Assembly: GCF_000733845.1 (NCBI RefSeq)
Contig: NZ_JPOI01000001.1
Location: 2,419,001-2,483,000 of the forward strand
Direction: 5' to 3'
DNA from: Geobacillus vulcani PSS1
GTDB lineage: Bacteria; Bacillota; Bacilli; Bacillales; Anoxybacillaceae
Length of the DNA: 64,000 bases
The translations under genes were made by a program, and so were the position numbers. The notes beneath the pieces were generated by a model. It saw only the letters and a list, made by a program, of their open reading frames with translations. It did not search any database and was not told where the DNA came from. Shown one piece after another: positions 36,362 to 44,883 of this stretch (position 1 is its first letter; each line of letters opens with the position of its first letter).

Positions 36362-37402
36362 ATGAAGAAAAAAAGATGGTGGGGGTTGCTTGCCGCTGGG
36401 ATGATGACAGTGGCTTTGGCGGCCTGTGGGGGCAATGAATCGGCAGGATCGAAATCATCCGGTTCGAACGCTGGCTCATCGACCTCAGACTATCCGACGA
36501 AGCCGATCACTATTGTCGCTCCGTCCGGGGCGGGCGGTGGTTGGGATTTAACGGCCCGCGCGATTACGAAAGTGCTCGATGAGACGGGGCTTGTCAAACA
36601 AACCATGACGGTTGAAAACAAACCGGGCGGCGGCGGGGCGGTCTTTATGGCCGAATACGCCACCCAAGATGTGAAAAACGATTACAAACTATTTGTCAAC
36701 TCTCCGCCGATTATTATTAATAACTTGAAAAAAGAAGGGAACAGCCCGTTTGGCTACAAAGACACAACGCCGCTCGCTCAGTTGACGAAAGACTTCGGTG
36801 CCATTGTTGTCAAGGCCGATTCAAAGTTTCAAACATTAACCCAATTGCTTGACGCGATTAAGCAAGATCCGAAATCGGTCACTGTGGCTGGAGGATCAGC
36901 GCCGGGCTCGATGGATCATTTAGTCGCCATTCTGCCAATCTATAAAGCTGGCATTGATCCGAAATCGATCAAATATGTTTCGTACGATGGTGGTGGTGAG
37001 GCGATGGCTGCGTTGCTTGGCGGCAACGCCGATGTCATTGCGACGGATGCCTCTTCTGTTGGCGAATATCTCAAAGCCGGCAAAGTGCGGGTGTTGGCGG
37101 TTTCGGCTCCGGAGCGCCTTGGCGGTGTGCTGAAGGACGTACCAACAATGAAAGAGCTTGGCATTGATGCGGAATTTACAATTTGGCGCGGAGTTTTTGG
37201 GCCGAAGCAAATGTCCCGAGAGGCAAAGGCGTTTTGGGAAGAAACATTGAAAAAGTTGTCTGAGCACGAGAAGTGGAAAGAAGAACTGCAAAAACAAGGC
37301 TGGGCGGCGGAATACCGCAATTCGGCTGAGTTTACGAAATTTTTGCAGGAGCAGGAGCAGCAAATCGGCGACCTTCTGAAGTCGCTTGGCATGCATAAAT
37401 GA
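36362..37402 (+). CDS. tctC: tripartite tricarboxylate transporter binding lipoprotein TctC
   Basis: A 346-residue extracellular solute-binding protein of the TctC (Bug) family. Lipoprotein signal with lipidated C22 (VALAACGGN). YPTKPITIVAPSGAGGGWD and TVENKPGGGGAVFMAEYA are the family ligand-binding loops. It captures citrate-like or other carboxylates for the TctA-TctB carrier. First gene of tctCBA; the hairpin after it probably trims the transcript so that more binding protein than carrier is made. Confidence 0.93.
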   Translation: MKKKRWWGLLAAGMMTVALAACGGNESAGSKSSGSNAGSSTSDYPTKPITIVAPSGAGGGWDLTARAITKVLDETGLVKQTMTVENKPGGGGAVFMAEYATQDVKNDYKLFVNSPPIIINNLKKEGNSPFGYKDTTPLAQLTKDFGAIVVKADSKFQTLTQLLDAIKQDPKSVTVAGGSAPGSMDHLVAILPIYKAGIDPKSIKYVSYDGGGEAMAALLGGNADVIATDASSVGEYLKAGKVRVLAVSAPERLGGVLKDVPTMKELGIDAEFTIWRGVFGPKQMSREAKAFWEETLKKLSEHEKWKEELQKQGWAAEYRNSAEFTKFLQEQEQQIGDLLKSLGMHK

Positions 37403-37409
37403 AGCAAGA

Positions 37410-37434
37410 GGGAAGAACATTCTTCCCCTTTTTT
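37410..37434 (+). terminator. attenuating hairpin between tctC and tctB
   Basis: GGGAAGA and TCTTCCC form a stem with a four-base loop, followed by CTTTTTTG. Weak enough to allow partial read-through into tctBA. Confidence 0.65.
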
Positions 37435-37456
37435 GTAAAGAACAGGAGGAAGAGCC

Positions 37457-37921
37457 ATGAACAAAACGGCTGATCGGATCGCGGCGGTGGCATTCTTGGC
37501 GGTTGGTTCCTTGTTTATGGCGGAAAGCTTGCGCCTATCGAAAAGCGCCTACGGCAGTGCGGTAGGACCGAACGTATTTCCGTTTTTGCTTGGACTTGTT
37601 CTGGCATTATTAAGCATCAAGCTGTTGTTTGAAACGAGAGGCTATAAGGATTATAAGGATTCAGTGGGAGAGAAGCCGCCACGGCAGTACAAAAAGTTTC
37701 TCATCATTTTCATTGCTGCTGTTTTCTATGCGGCGTTGCTTGAAACGGTTGGGTATGTAATCACGACGTTTCTGTTTCTTGTTATCGGCTTTCAAACGAT
37801 GGAAAAGGGGGCGCTATGGAAGTCGATCGCCATTGCCGCCGGCTTTTCGCTCGGCGTCTACGGCCTCTATGTGAAACTGTTGCAAGGAACGCTGCCAAGC
37901 TGGCCGATTTGGTTCCAATGA
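37457..37921 (+). CDS. tctB: tripartite tricarboxylate transporter small membrane subunit TctB
   Basis: A 154-residue protein with four hydrophobic segments and the family motif GSAVGPNVFPFLLGLVLALLSI. It forms the membrane carrier with TctA. AGGAGGAAG precedes the start. Lies between tctC and tctA, spacing 13 bases to tctA. Confidence 0.9.
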   Translation: MNKTADRIAAVAFLAVGSLFMAESLRLSKSAYGSAVGPNVFPFLLGLVLALLSIKLLFETRGYKDYKDSVGEKPPRQYKKFLIIFIAAVFYAALLETVGYVITTFLFLVIGFQTMEKGALWKSIAIAAGFSLGVYGLYVKLLQGTLPSWPIWFQ

Positions 37922-37934
37922 AAGGAGGGGCATC

Positions 37935-39461
37935 ATGAGTACACTATCGTTTTTGCTTGACGGATTTCAGACGGCGCTGCAGCCGCATAACTTGCTGTTT
38001 GCGTTTATTGGGGTGCTGATCGGCACAGCGGTCGGTGTGCTTCCTGGGATTGGCCCGATGAGCGGGGTGGCGCTGCTCATTCCGGTGACGGCGTCGATGA
38101 CATCGGGCTTGAGTCCCGAGCAGGCGGCCGCCAGTTCGATCATCTTGCTGGCCGGCGTGTATTACGGGGCGATGTATGGCGGTTCGACCACTTCCATTTT
38201 GTTAAATACGCCTGGGGAATCGTCATCGGTTGTCACAACGCTGGACGGCTATCAAATGGCCCGGCAAGGAAGGGCGGGGGCGGCGCTTGCGATTGCGGCG
38301 ATCGGTTCCTTTGTCGCCGGAATCGTTTCGCTAATCGGCCTCGTCTTATTGGCCCAACCATTGTCGAATGTGGCGCTGAAGTTCGGCCCGGCCGAATATT
38401 TTTCGCTCATGCTGCTCGGGTTGGCGGCGGTGAGCGGACTGGCCGGCAAATCGATGACGAAAGCATGGATCATGACGGTGTTCGGTTTGTTGCTTTCCAC
38501 GATTGGGCTCGACAATGTTTCCGGCGTGGCTCGCTTTACGTACGACATTTCCTATTTATATGGAGGTCTCGAGTTTTTAACCGTAGCGGTCGGGCTATTT
38601 GCGTTAGGAGAGGTATTCAAGTCCATTCTCCATCATGAGACGAACGACGGGGACATCGCCAAAATCGGGCGCATCTTGCCGACCAAATCGGACTTGAAAG
38701 AAAGTGCGGGGCCGATCGCCCGCGGGTCGCTGCTTGGGTTTTTCATCGGCGTGCTGCCGGGAGCTGGAGCGACACTCGCTTCCTTTTTCTCGTATATTCT
38801 TGAAAAGAAAATCAGCAAACATCCAGAAAAGTTTGGCCAAGGGACGATCGCCGGCGTCGCGGCGCCGGAGTCGGCGAACAACGGCGCTTCTGGGGGAGCG
38901 ATGATCCCGCTTTTAACGCTGGGTATTCCGGGATCGGGAACGACAGCCATTTTGATGGGTGCACTCATTATGTACAACGTCCAACCGGGTCCGTTGTTGT
39001 TCGATGAGCATCCGGCTGTCGCTTGGGGATTGATCGCCAGCATGTTTATCGGCAACGTCATGTTGCTCATTCTCAACATGCCGCTCGTCAAAGTGTTCGC
39101 GAAAATTATCCAGACTCCGACGAAATATTTATTGCCGCTTATTATTGCCATTTCCGTCTTTGGCGTGTATGCGGTGCAAGTGACGACGTTTGATGTGTTC
39201 CTGCTGCTGGCGTTTGGCCTGCTTGGCTACTGGCTTGCGGAGCACGACTATCCATTGGCACCGCTTGTGCTAGGGCTTGTTCTCGGACCGATGATTGAAA
39301 ACAATATGCGTCGGGCCTTGACGGCATCGAATGGCGATTATCTCGTTTTCGTTGAAAAGCCGATTTCGCTCGTTTTGTTGGTGATCGCCTTTTTATGGAT
39401 TGCTGTGCCGTTTGTCATGAAGTTAAGAGGAAAAACGGTCATTGTCAGTGAAGATATGTAA
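37935..39461 (+). CDS. tctA: tripartite tricarboxylate transporter large membrane subunit TctA
   Basis: A 508-residue membrane protein with about 11-12 segments. The family motif GVLPGIGPMSGVALLIPVT near residue 35 and its second-half counterpart GVLPGAGATLASFFSY near 270 are present, with YGAMYGGSTTSILLNTPGE. It performs ion-coupled uptake of the carboxylate delivered by TctC. AAAGGAGGGG precedes the ATG. A terminator-like hairpin follows. Confidence 0.93.
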   Translation: MSTLSFLLDGFQTALQPHNLLFAFIGVLIGTAVGVLPGIGPMSGVALLIPVTASMTSGLSPEQAAASSIILLAGVYYGAMYGGSTTSILLNTPGESSSVVTTLDGYQMARQGRAGAALAIAAIGSFVAGIVSLIGLVLLAQPLSNVALKFGPAEYFSLMLLGLAAVSGLAGKSMTKAWIMTVFGLLLSTIGLDNVSGVARFTYDISYLYGGLEFLTVAVGLFALGEVFKSILHHETNDGDIAKIGRILPTKSDLKESAGPIARGSLLGFFIGVLPGAGATLASFFSYILEKKISKHPEKFGQGTIAGVAAPESANNGASGGAMIPLLTLGIPGSGTTAILMGALIMYNVQPGPLLFDEHPAVAWGLIASMFIGNVMLLILNMPLVKVFAKIIQTPTKYLLPLIIAISVFGVYAVQVTTFDVFLLLAFGLLGYWLAEHDYPLAPLVLGLVLGPMIENNMRRALTASNGDYLVFVEKPISLVLLVIAFLWIAVPFVMKLRGKTVIVSEDM

Positions 39462-39468
39462 TAATAGA

Positions 39469-39512
39469 AGAAAGACGTTCCGCCTAATGGGGGGATTGTC
39501 TTTCTTTATTTC
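39469..39512 (+). terminator. terminator after tctA
   Basis: GAAAGAC pairs with GTCTTTC across a loop of about 20 bases, followed by TTTATTT. Moderate strength; partial read-through into the two-component genes is possible. Confidence 0.55.
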
Positions 39513-39531
39513 CGTTTGAGGGGCAAAAGCG

Positions 39532-41130
39532 ATGAAGCTTCAGACACGGTTAATGGTCATCATTTGTTCATTGTTGCTGCTTGTGATTGTGGTTTTAACG
39601 TTTCTGTTTCAACATATGTTTGCGGCGACGCTCAAACAACAAATCGGCATGCGGGCGCTAAATGTGGCGGAAACCGTTGCCTCCACTCCGCTTGTGCGTG
39701 AGGCGTTTCACGATCCGAATCCATCGGCGCGGCTGCAGCCGTTTGCTGAGCACATCCGCCAAAAGACGGGGGCGGAATATGTAGTGATCGGCAACCGTCA
39801 AGGCATTCGCTACGCCCATCCGCTGCCGGATCGGATCGGCAAACCGATGGTGGGGGGCGACAACGGAGAAGTGCTCAAAGGCAAGGCCATTATTTCCGAG
39901 GCGGTCGGTTCGCTCGGTCCGGCCATCCGCGGAAAGGCGCCGATTTTTGATGAAAACGGACATGTGATTGGCATTGTTTCAGTTGGTTTTTTGCTGGAGG
40001 ATATTCAGCGCACGGTGTGGTCATATAGCGTGAAGATCTTTCTCTTCTCCGTTCTTGCCCTTTTGCTCGGGGCGGCGGGCGCAGTGGCGATTGCCAAGGC
40101 AGTGAAAAAATCGATTCACGGTCTTGAACCGGAAGAAATCGGCTTGTTGTATCAAGAAAAACAGGCGATTTTAGAAGCGATTCGTGAAGGAATCGTTGCC
40201 ATCAATCAAGAGGGAACGATTACAATGGTCAATCGAACCGCGTTGAAGTTGCTTGGGTATGAGAACGAACGCGGTGTATTGGGAATGCCTATCTTACAGC
40301 TTATTCCCCACTCGAGGTTGCCTGAAGTCATTCGGACGGGGCAGGCGGAATTTGACGATGAAATGGTGTTAGGTGAAGAAACGGTCATTGCGAATCGCAT
40401 TCCGATAAAAGATAAAACGGGCCGCGTGATTGGAGCGGTGTCGACGTTTCGCAACAAATCGGAGCTGTACCGCCTAACGAAAGAGCTGTCTCAGCTGCGA
40501 AGCTATGCGGATGCCTTACGGGCGCAAACGCACGAATTTTCCAATAAGCTGTATTTGATCTCCGGCCTGATTCAACTGGAATCATATGAGGAAGCGCTTG
40601 AATTGATTACAAAAGAAACCGACTTGCAACAAAACATTGTCCGGTTTATCATGAAGGAAATTCCGGATCCGATCATTGGCGGGCTGTTGATCGGCAAGTT
40701 CAATCGCGCCAACGAGCTAAAAATTACGTTTACGATTGATCGGGAAAGCAGTTTCCGCGATGTGCCACCTGCGATCGACCGCGACCATTTGGTGACGATT
40801 ATCGGCAACTTGTTGGATAATGCCATGGAGGCGGCTCTCCATAACGGGAAAGAAGAGAAGCGAGTGACCATTTTTTTGACGGACTTGGGCGACGATTTGA
40901 TTATTGAAGTGGAAGATAACGGTCCCGGCATTGATCCGGCTTTGGCGGAACGAATATATGAACGAGGGGTTTCGACAAAAGCCAATGGCCGTCGAGGATA
41001 TGGGCTGGATCTCGTCAGTAAAGCACTGGCGATGCTTGGCGGGCAAATCACATGCGAGTCGAAGCAAGGAGCGGGAACGGTGTTTACCGTCATTATCCCG
41101 AAGCGGCTGGCTCAGGCTGGCCATCATTGA
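39532..41130 (+). CDS. CitA/DcuS-type sensor histidine kinase
   Basis: A 532-residue membrane sensor. One membrane segment at 9-29, an extracellular single-Cache domain (about 35-165, with RQGIRYAHPLPDRIGKPMV), a second membrane segment (about 166-190), a cytoplasmic PAS domain (EGIVAINQEGTITMVN), the SpoOB-type histidine box RAQTHEFSNKLYLI and an ATPase domain (NLLDNAMEA, VEDNGPGIDP). The family senses extracellular di- and tricarboxylates. Located after tctCBA with its cognate regulator, it should control that transporter. Confidence 0.92.
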   Translation: MKLQTRLMVIICSLLLLVIVVLTFLFQHMFAATLKQQIGMRALNVAETVASTPLVREAFHDPNPSARLQPFAEHIRQKTGAEYVVIGNRQGIRYAHPLPDRIGKPMVGGDNGEVLKGKAIISEAVGSLGPAIRGKAPIFDENGHVIGIVSVGFLLEDIQRTVWSYSVKIFLFSVLALLLGAAGAVAIAKAVKKSIHGLEPEEIGLLYQEKQAILEAIREGIVAINQEGTITMVNRTALKLLGYENERGVLGMPILQLIPHSRLPEVIRTGQAEFDDEMVLGEETVIANRIPIKDKTGRVIGAVSTFRNKSELYRLTKELSQLRSYADALRAQTHEFSNKLYLISGLIQLESYEEALELITKETDLQQNIVRFIMKEIPDPIIGGLLIGKFNRANELKITFTIDRESSFRDVPPAIDRDHLVTIIGNLLDNAMEAALHNGKEEKRVTIFLTDLGDDLIIEVEDNGPGIDPALAERIYERGVSTKANGRRGYGLDLVSKALAMLGGQITCESKQGAGTVFTVIIPKRLAQAGHH

Positions 41131-41143
41131 GAGGGGGGAAGAG

Positions 41144-41836
41144 ATGTCGGTGATTCGTGTGCTGATTATTGAAGACGACCGCCGCATTGCCGAGATTAAT
41201 CGGCGTTTTGTGGAAAAAGTAGAAGGGTATGAAGTGGTCGGCATCGCCACAAACGCTGAAGAAGCGAAGGAGCTGACCGAGGTGCTACGGCCGGACGTTC
41301 TGTTGCTTGATGTCTATTTTCCGGACATGAACGGCCTCTCTTTTTTAAAGTGGGTGCGTGAACGTTTTTCCAATATCGACATCATTATGATCACAGCAGC
41401 GCGCGAAATTGACGCGTTGAAACAGGCGCTGCACGGCGGGGTGTTTGACTATATTATCAAACCGATGATGTTTGACCGTTTTGTGGAAACATTAAATCGG
41501 TATAAAGAGTATCACGGTAAAATGCAGCAGTGGATGAAAGAAAAAGAGTGGATCGATCAAGAGGATGTCGACAAACTGATCGGGCGAGAAGCCTCAGTTA
41601 GGGACCAACCGATGCTTCCGAAAGGCATCCAACCGCTAACCCTTGAAAAAGTGCTTATGGTTGTGAAACAGTGTCAAGATGGTGTGACGGCGGAAGAAGT
41701 GGGACGGCAAATCGGCACGAGCCGAACAACGGCCCGCCGGTATTTAGAGTACCTTGTCTCCACAGGGCAAGTATTGGCCGATATTGTTTACGGATCAGTC
41801 GGCCGCCCGGAACGGATTTATAAAAAGAGAGGTTGA
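41144..41836 (+). CDS. CitB/DcuR-type response regulator
   Basis: A 230-residue response regulator. Receiver with LIIEDDRR, phospho-accepting Asp in VLLLDVYFPDMNG and Lys in YIIKPMMFDR. The C-terminal helix-turn-helix VTAEEVGRQIGTSRTTARRYLEYL is the CitB type. The ATG at 41144 has GAGGGGGG upstream and lies 13 bases after the kinase stop. Likely activates tctCBA in response to its carboxylate. Confidence 0.92.
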   Translation: MSVIRVLIIEDDRRIAEINRRFVEKVEGYEVVGIATNAEEAKELTEVLRPDVLLLDVYFPDMNGLSFLKWVRERFSNIDIIMITAAREIDALKQALHGGVFDYIIKPMMFDRFVETLNRYKEYHGKMQQWMKEKEWIDQEDVDKLIGREASVRDQPMLPKGIQPLTLEKVLMVVKQCQDGVTAEEVGRQIGTSRTTARRYLEYLVSTGQVLADIVYGSVGRPERIYKKRG

Positions 41837-41860
41837 GCAAGAAGTAAAGCGGCCTTCATC

Positions 41861-42814
41861 ATGGATAAAGAAAGCGGGGGAAGAGCGTTGGCCGTTTTTA
41901 GTGGCATTTTGCTTCAAGTGATGGTTCCGATGCTGCTTATGGTCGGGGCGGGAGCGCTATTGCACCGTCTGTTTCATTTTGACATGAATACCTTGTCCAA
42001 GCTGAATATGTATGTGCTGTTGCCCGCCGTTGCGTTCATTAACGTGTATGACAGCGAATTGAACGGGAAAGTGTTGGTGTCCGTATTCGGCTTTCTTTTT
42101 TTGCAAAGCAGCGGATTGATCGTGTTGAGCATGATGATGGCAAAATGGTTCAAACTTGACCGAAGCATGGCGGCGGTGTTTCAAAATACGATTGTGCTTA
42201 ACAACTCAGGCAACTTTGGCATTCCAGTGAGCCAATTGGTGTTTCACCAGCAGCCGCTTGGGGCGGCCATTCAAATTGTCGTAACGATATTTCAAAACTT
42301 TCTCACGAATACATATGGCGTTTATCAGTTTGTTTCGGGAAACAGGAAACAAGGAAAGTGGATCGCCGAACTATGGAAAAACCCGGTTCTTCATGCGTTA
42401 TGGCTAGGCGTTGTTTGCCGTTGGCCGCATGTCCCGATTCCCTCATTTGTATGGACGCCGCTTCAACGCACCGCTGACGCGTTTTTAGCCATCGCCCTCT
42501 TTACATTAGGGGCGCAAATCGCTTATGCCCGTTTTACCGCTTTGCCGCCGCTATTGTATGTGAGCGTGTTGGGCCGCCTGCTTGTTTCGCCGCTATTGGC
42601 TGCGGCATTCATCTTTCTGTTAGGGCTTGACGGGGTGACGGCCCAAGCGCTGCTCATCGCCAGCTCCTACCCTTGTTCGCGCAACACCGCTTTGTACGCG
42701 CTTGAATACGATTGTCATCCCGACTACGCTGCCCAGGCAGTGCTGTTATCCACGATGCTTAGTGCCATCACAGTAACGGGCGTCGTATATGCCGCGCGAC
42801 TGTTGTTTTCGTAA
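41861..42814 (+). CDS. AEC (auxin efflux carrier) family transporter
   Basis: A 317-residue membrane protein with about ten segments and the family core LNNSGNFGIPVSQL; related carriers (MleP, MdcF) move malate, malonate or similar anions. Its place after the carboxylate transporter and two-component system suggests export or exchange of a carboxylate. The start is either ATG 41861 or TTG 41888, which is closer to AGCGGGGGAAGAG. Twenty-four bases after the regulator; probably the same transcript. Confidence 0.85.
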   Translation: MDKESGGRALAVFSGILLQVMVPMLLMVGAGALLHRLFHFDMNTLSKLNMYVLLPAVAFINVYDSELNGKVLVSVFGFLFLQSSGLIVLSMMMAKWFKLDRSMAAVFQNTIVLNNSGNFGIPVSQLVFHQQPLGAAIQIVVTIFQNFLTNTYGVYQFVSGNRKQGKWIAELWKNPVLHALWLGVVCRWPHVPIPSFVWTPLQRTADAFLAIALFTLGAQIAYARFTALPPLLYVSVLGRLLVSPLLAAAFIFLLGLDGVTAQALLIASSYPCSRNTALYALEYDCHPDYAAQAVLLSTMLSAITVTGVVYAARLLFS

Positions 42815-42900
42815 GTTTCGTGTGGCGGCGGTATGGGAGGAAGACTGCTGCTATCTAAAGGGCCATAACGTTACTTTTTTTGCTTTCCGTGAAAATGCCG

Positions 42901-43480
42901 CGCCGCATTGTTCCAATTGCCATCTTCAGCTATGACGAATCCCGCAATGAACCTTCTTCGTGGCGCATCCAGTTTCCGTTCTTGACCGTTCTCGATTTTC
43001 GTTATTTGACGGTGGAGCTATGCAAACTGCCGTGGCGCGCGTACATCAGCCATGACAACCCCGTCGCCACCGCGTTGGTAAGCAAAATGGGGTATAATGA
43101 AGAAGAGAAGGTCGAAGTGAAAAAAGAGTTTTTGCGCCTGCTCGTCCGTCTTGAGCTCGATGAGGCGAAACAGCGGTTGTTGTTCGGCTTTTTTGAAACG
43201 TATTTGCGGCTGTCTGAAGAAGAGGAAGCGAAACTGCGAAACGAGGTGAGTCAAATGGAGACGGAGGAGGCGAAGCAAGTCACGGAGCTCATCACTTCGT
43301 ACGAACAGCGGAGAAGCGAACAAGAGGTCAAACAAGGAATCAAACAGGGGCGCCAACAAGGGATCGAGGAGGGAAGCTTGAGGTGGTGAAGCGCATGCTC
43401 GCTAAAGGATATGACGTCGACACGATCCGCGAACTGACTGGACTGCCGGTCGAGAGGATTGAAAAGGTGAAGGAGTCAAC
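42901..43480 (+). pseudogene. Rpn family nuclease/transposase, truncated and frameshifted
   Basis: Matches the C-terminal two thirds of the Geobacillus Rpn (recombination-promoting PD-(D/E)XK nuclease) proteins: RRIVPIAIFSYDESRNEPSS, FPFLTVLDFRYLTVELCKLPWRAYI and the coiled EEEAKLRNEVSQMETEEAK. The N-terminal third with the nuclease site is absent; upstream sequence at 42884 resembles the 71-base repeat. Near 43376-43383 a one-base shift ends the frame at RW, and the normal C-terminus VKRMLAKGYDVDTIRELTGLP continues in the next frame. Not functional. Confidence 0.75.
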
Positions 43481-43697
43481 CCGGCTTTTCGCCGAAGAGA
43501 CAAACGTTGCCGTCGATCGCCAATTGCATCAAAGCCCAGGGATCGACGGCTTTACGTCCATAAAGCTTGATCAACGCGGTAAGTTCTGTGATCAGTTTGA
43601 CAACAGAGAAGGTTCGCTCAGTCCATTCAATGTCGTCAGACAGGACGCTCCGAGAAGTATTGCTTTCGTCAAATGGAATAATAGATCGGTAATACAA
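43476..43697 (-). pseudogene. possible transposase N-terminal fragment
   Basis: A minus-strand frame of 73 codons with WTERTFSVVKLITELTALIK and GRKAVDPWALMQLAI, a pattern like the N-terminus of IS5/IS1182-type transposases. No ribosome site, no catalytic domain, and it ends where the Rpn remnant starts. The assignment is tentative. Confidence 0.35.
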
Positions 43698-43752
43698 GCC
43701 TGTATGTTTTCCGGCGAGGGGACGAAAATCAAGGGAATTTTACGAAGAAGTA

Positions 43753-43829
43753 TTGTAAACCGCTTTCATTTGTTTTATAATAAAGCTAAACCGGTTTATG
43801 AAAGCGCTTTGAGAGCTAAATCGATTTAG
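43753..43829 (+). promoter_or_regulatory. gntR promoter with two palindromic operators and a near-cre site
   Basis: TTGTAA (43753-43758), 17 bases, TATAAT (43776-43781). Two related palindromes follow: CTAAACCGGTTTAT at 43786-43799 and CTAAATCGATTTAG at 43816-43829. Between them TGAAAGCGCTTTGA (43799-43812) matches the cre consensus at 13 of 14. The same palindrome recurs twice before gntP, so it is the likely binding site of the LacI-type regulator. Confidence 0.8.
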
Positions 43830-43848
43830 GGCAAGAGAGGGATCCCTG

Positions 43849-44865
43849 TTGAAAAAAGTCACGATGGCCGATGTCGCGAAATTGGCCAACGTTTCCAAAA
43901 GTACGGTTTCGCAATATTTGAACAAACGCTACGAGTATATGAGCGAGGAAACGAGAAAGCGCATCGCCGAGGCGATTGAGGAACTTGGCTATCAGCCGAA
44001 CGTGATCGCTCGCAGTTTGAAACAAAAAACGACGGCGACCATTGGCGTGATCGTTTTTAATATGCTTCATATGTTGACGACGCAAGTGCTGCACGCGATT
44101 GAAGAAGAGTGCCAAAAACGCGGCTTTCAAGTCATTGTCTGCAACTCCGGCGATGATCCGGAAAAAGAGAAAACATACATCGAGATGCTGCTGGCGAAAC
44201 AGGTCGACGGGTTGATCGTCTTTCCCACGGGGAAAAATGAAGACGTTTACCAACGCCTTGCCGCCGAGCGGTTTCCGCTCGTCTTTGTTGACCGGATGGT
44301 GCCGGGAGTCGAGGCGGACAGCGTGCTGTTGGACAACTTTGGCGCGGCGGAGATGGCGGTTGATTATTTAGCATCGGGCGGTTATGACCGCATCGCCATT
44401 GTCACCCCGCCGCTCGTTCCTTACAACGTGCCGCGGATGGAACGGTTGGCAGGGTTTCGGGCGGCGATGGCGAAAAGAGGGTTTGACATTGACGATAGGA
44501 ATGTCATCGCCGCTGATCCGGCCGTGCTGCCTGAGGAACTGAAAAAACGGTTTGCTGAGTCCCACCGGCCCAACGCCTTGTTTGCGATTAACGACTTGAC
44601 ATTGATGGGCGTTTTACGGTTTGTCAAGGAGGCGGGTGTGCGCATGCCGGATGAGCTGGCGATCATCAACATCGACGATGTGCCCTTTGCCGATATTTAC
44701 ACGCCAGCGCTGACGACGATCGCCCAGCCGACGTTTGCGATGGGGAAAAAGACGGCCGAGCAGGTATTTTTACAAATCGACCGGAAACGGTCGGGCAAAC
44801 CGCAAGTGTTTCGTTTCTCTCCGATACTGAAGGAACGGACATCGGTTAGACGGGAGAATAGATGA
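43849..44865 (+). CDS. gntR: LacI family regulator of gluconate use
   Basis: A 338-residue LacI/GalR regulator. The N-terminal helix-turn-helix is VTMADVAKLANVSKSTVSQYLNKR and the hinge PNVIARSLKQ; the rest is the sugar-binding periplasmic-type fold (TTATIGVIVFN, LFAINDLTLMGVLRF). It starts at TTG 43849 eight bases after GAGAGG. Adjacent to gntK with 18 bases spacing and flanked by palindromes of LacI type. It replaces the GntR-family repressor of B. subtilis, so the symbol is by context only. Confidence 0.85.
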   Translation: MKKVTMADVAKLANVSKSTVSQYLNKRYEYMSEETRKRIAEAIEELGYQPNVIARSLKQKTTATIGVIVFNMLHMLTTQVLHAIEEECQKRGFQVIVCNSGDDPEKEKTYIEMLLAKQVDGLIVFPTGKNEDVYQRLAAERFPLVFVDRMVPGVEADSVLLDNFGAAEMAVDYLASGGYDRIAIVTPPLVPYNVPRMERLAGFRAAMAKRGFDIDDRNVIAADPAVLPEELKKRFAESHRPNALFAINDLTLMGVLRFVKEAGVRMPDELAIINIDDVPFADIYTPALTTIAQPTFAMGKKTAEQVFLQIDRKRSGKPQVFRFSPILKERTSVRRENR

Positions 44866-44883
44866 AGGAAAGGAGGAGAAACG

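Noticed and set aside
43754-43768. TGTAAACCGCTTTCA as a cre site at the gntR promoter
   Set aside because: It has one base too many between the half sites; the sequence at 43799-43812 fits the consensus better.
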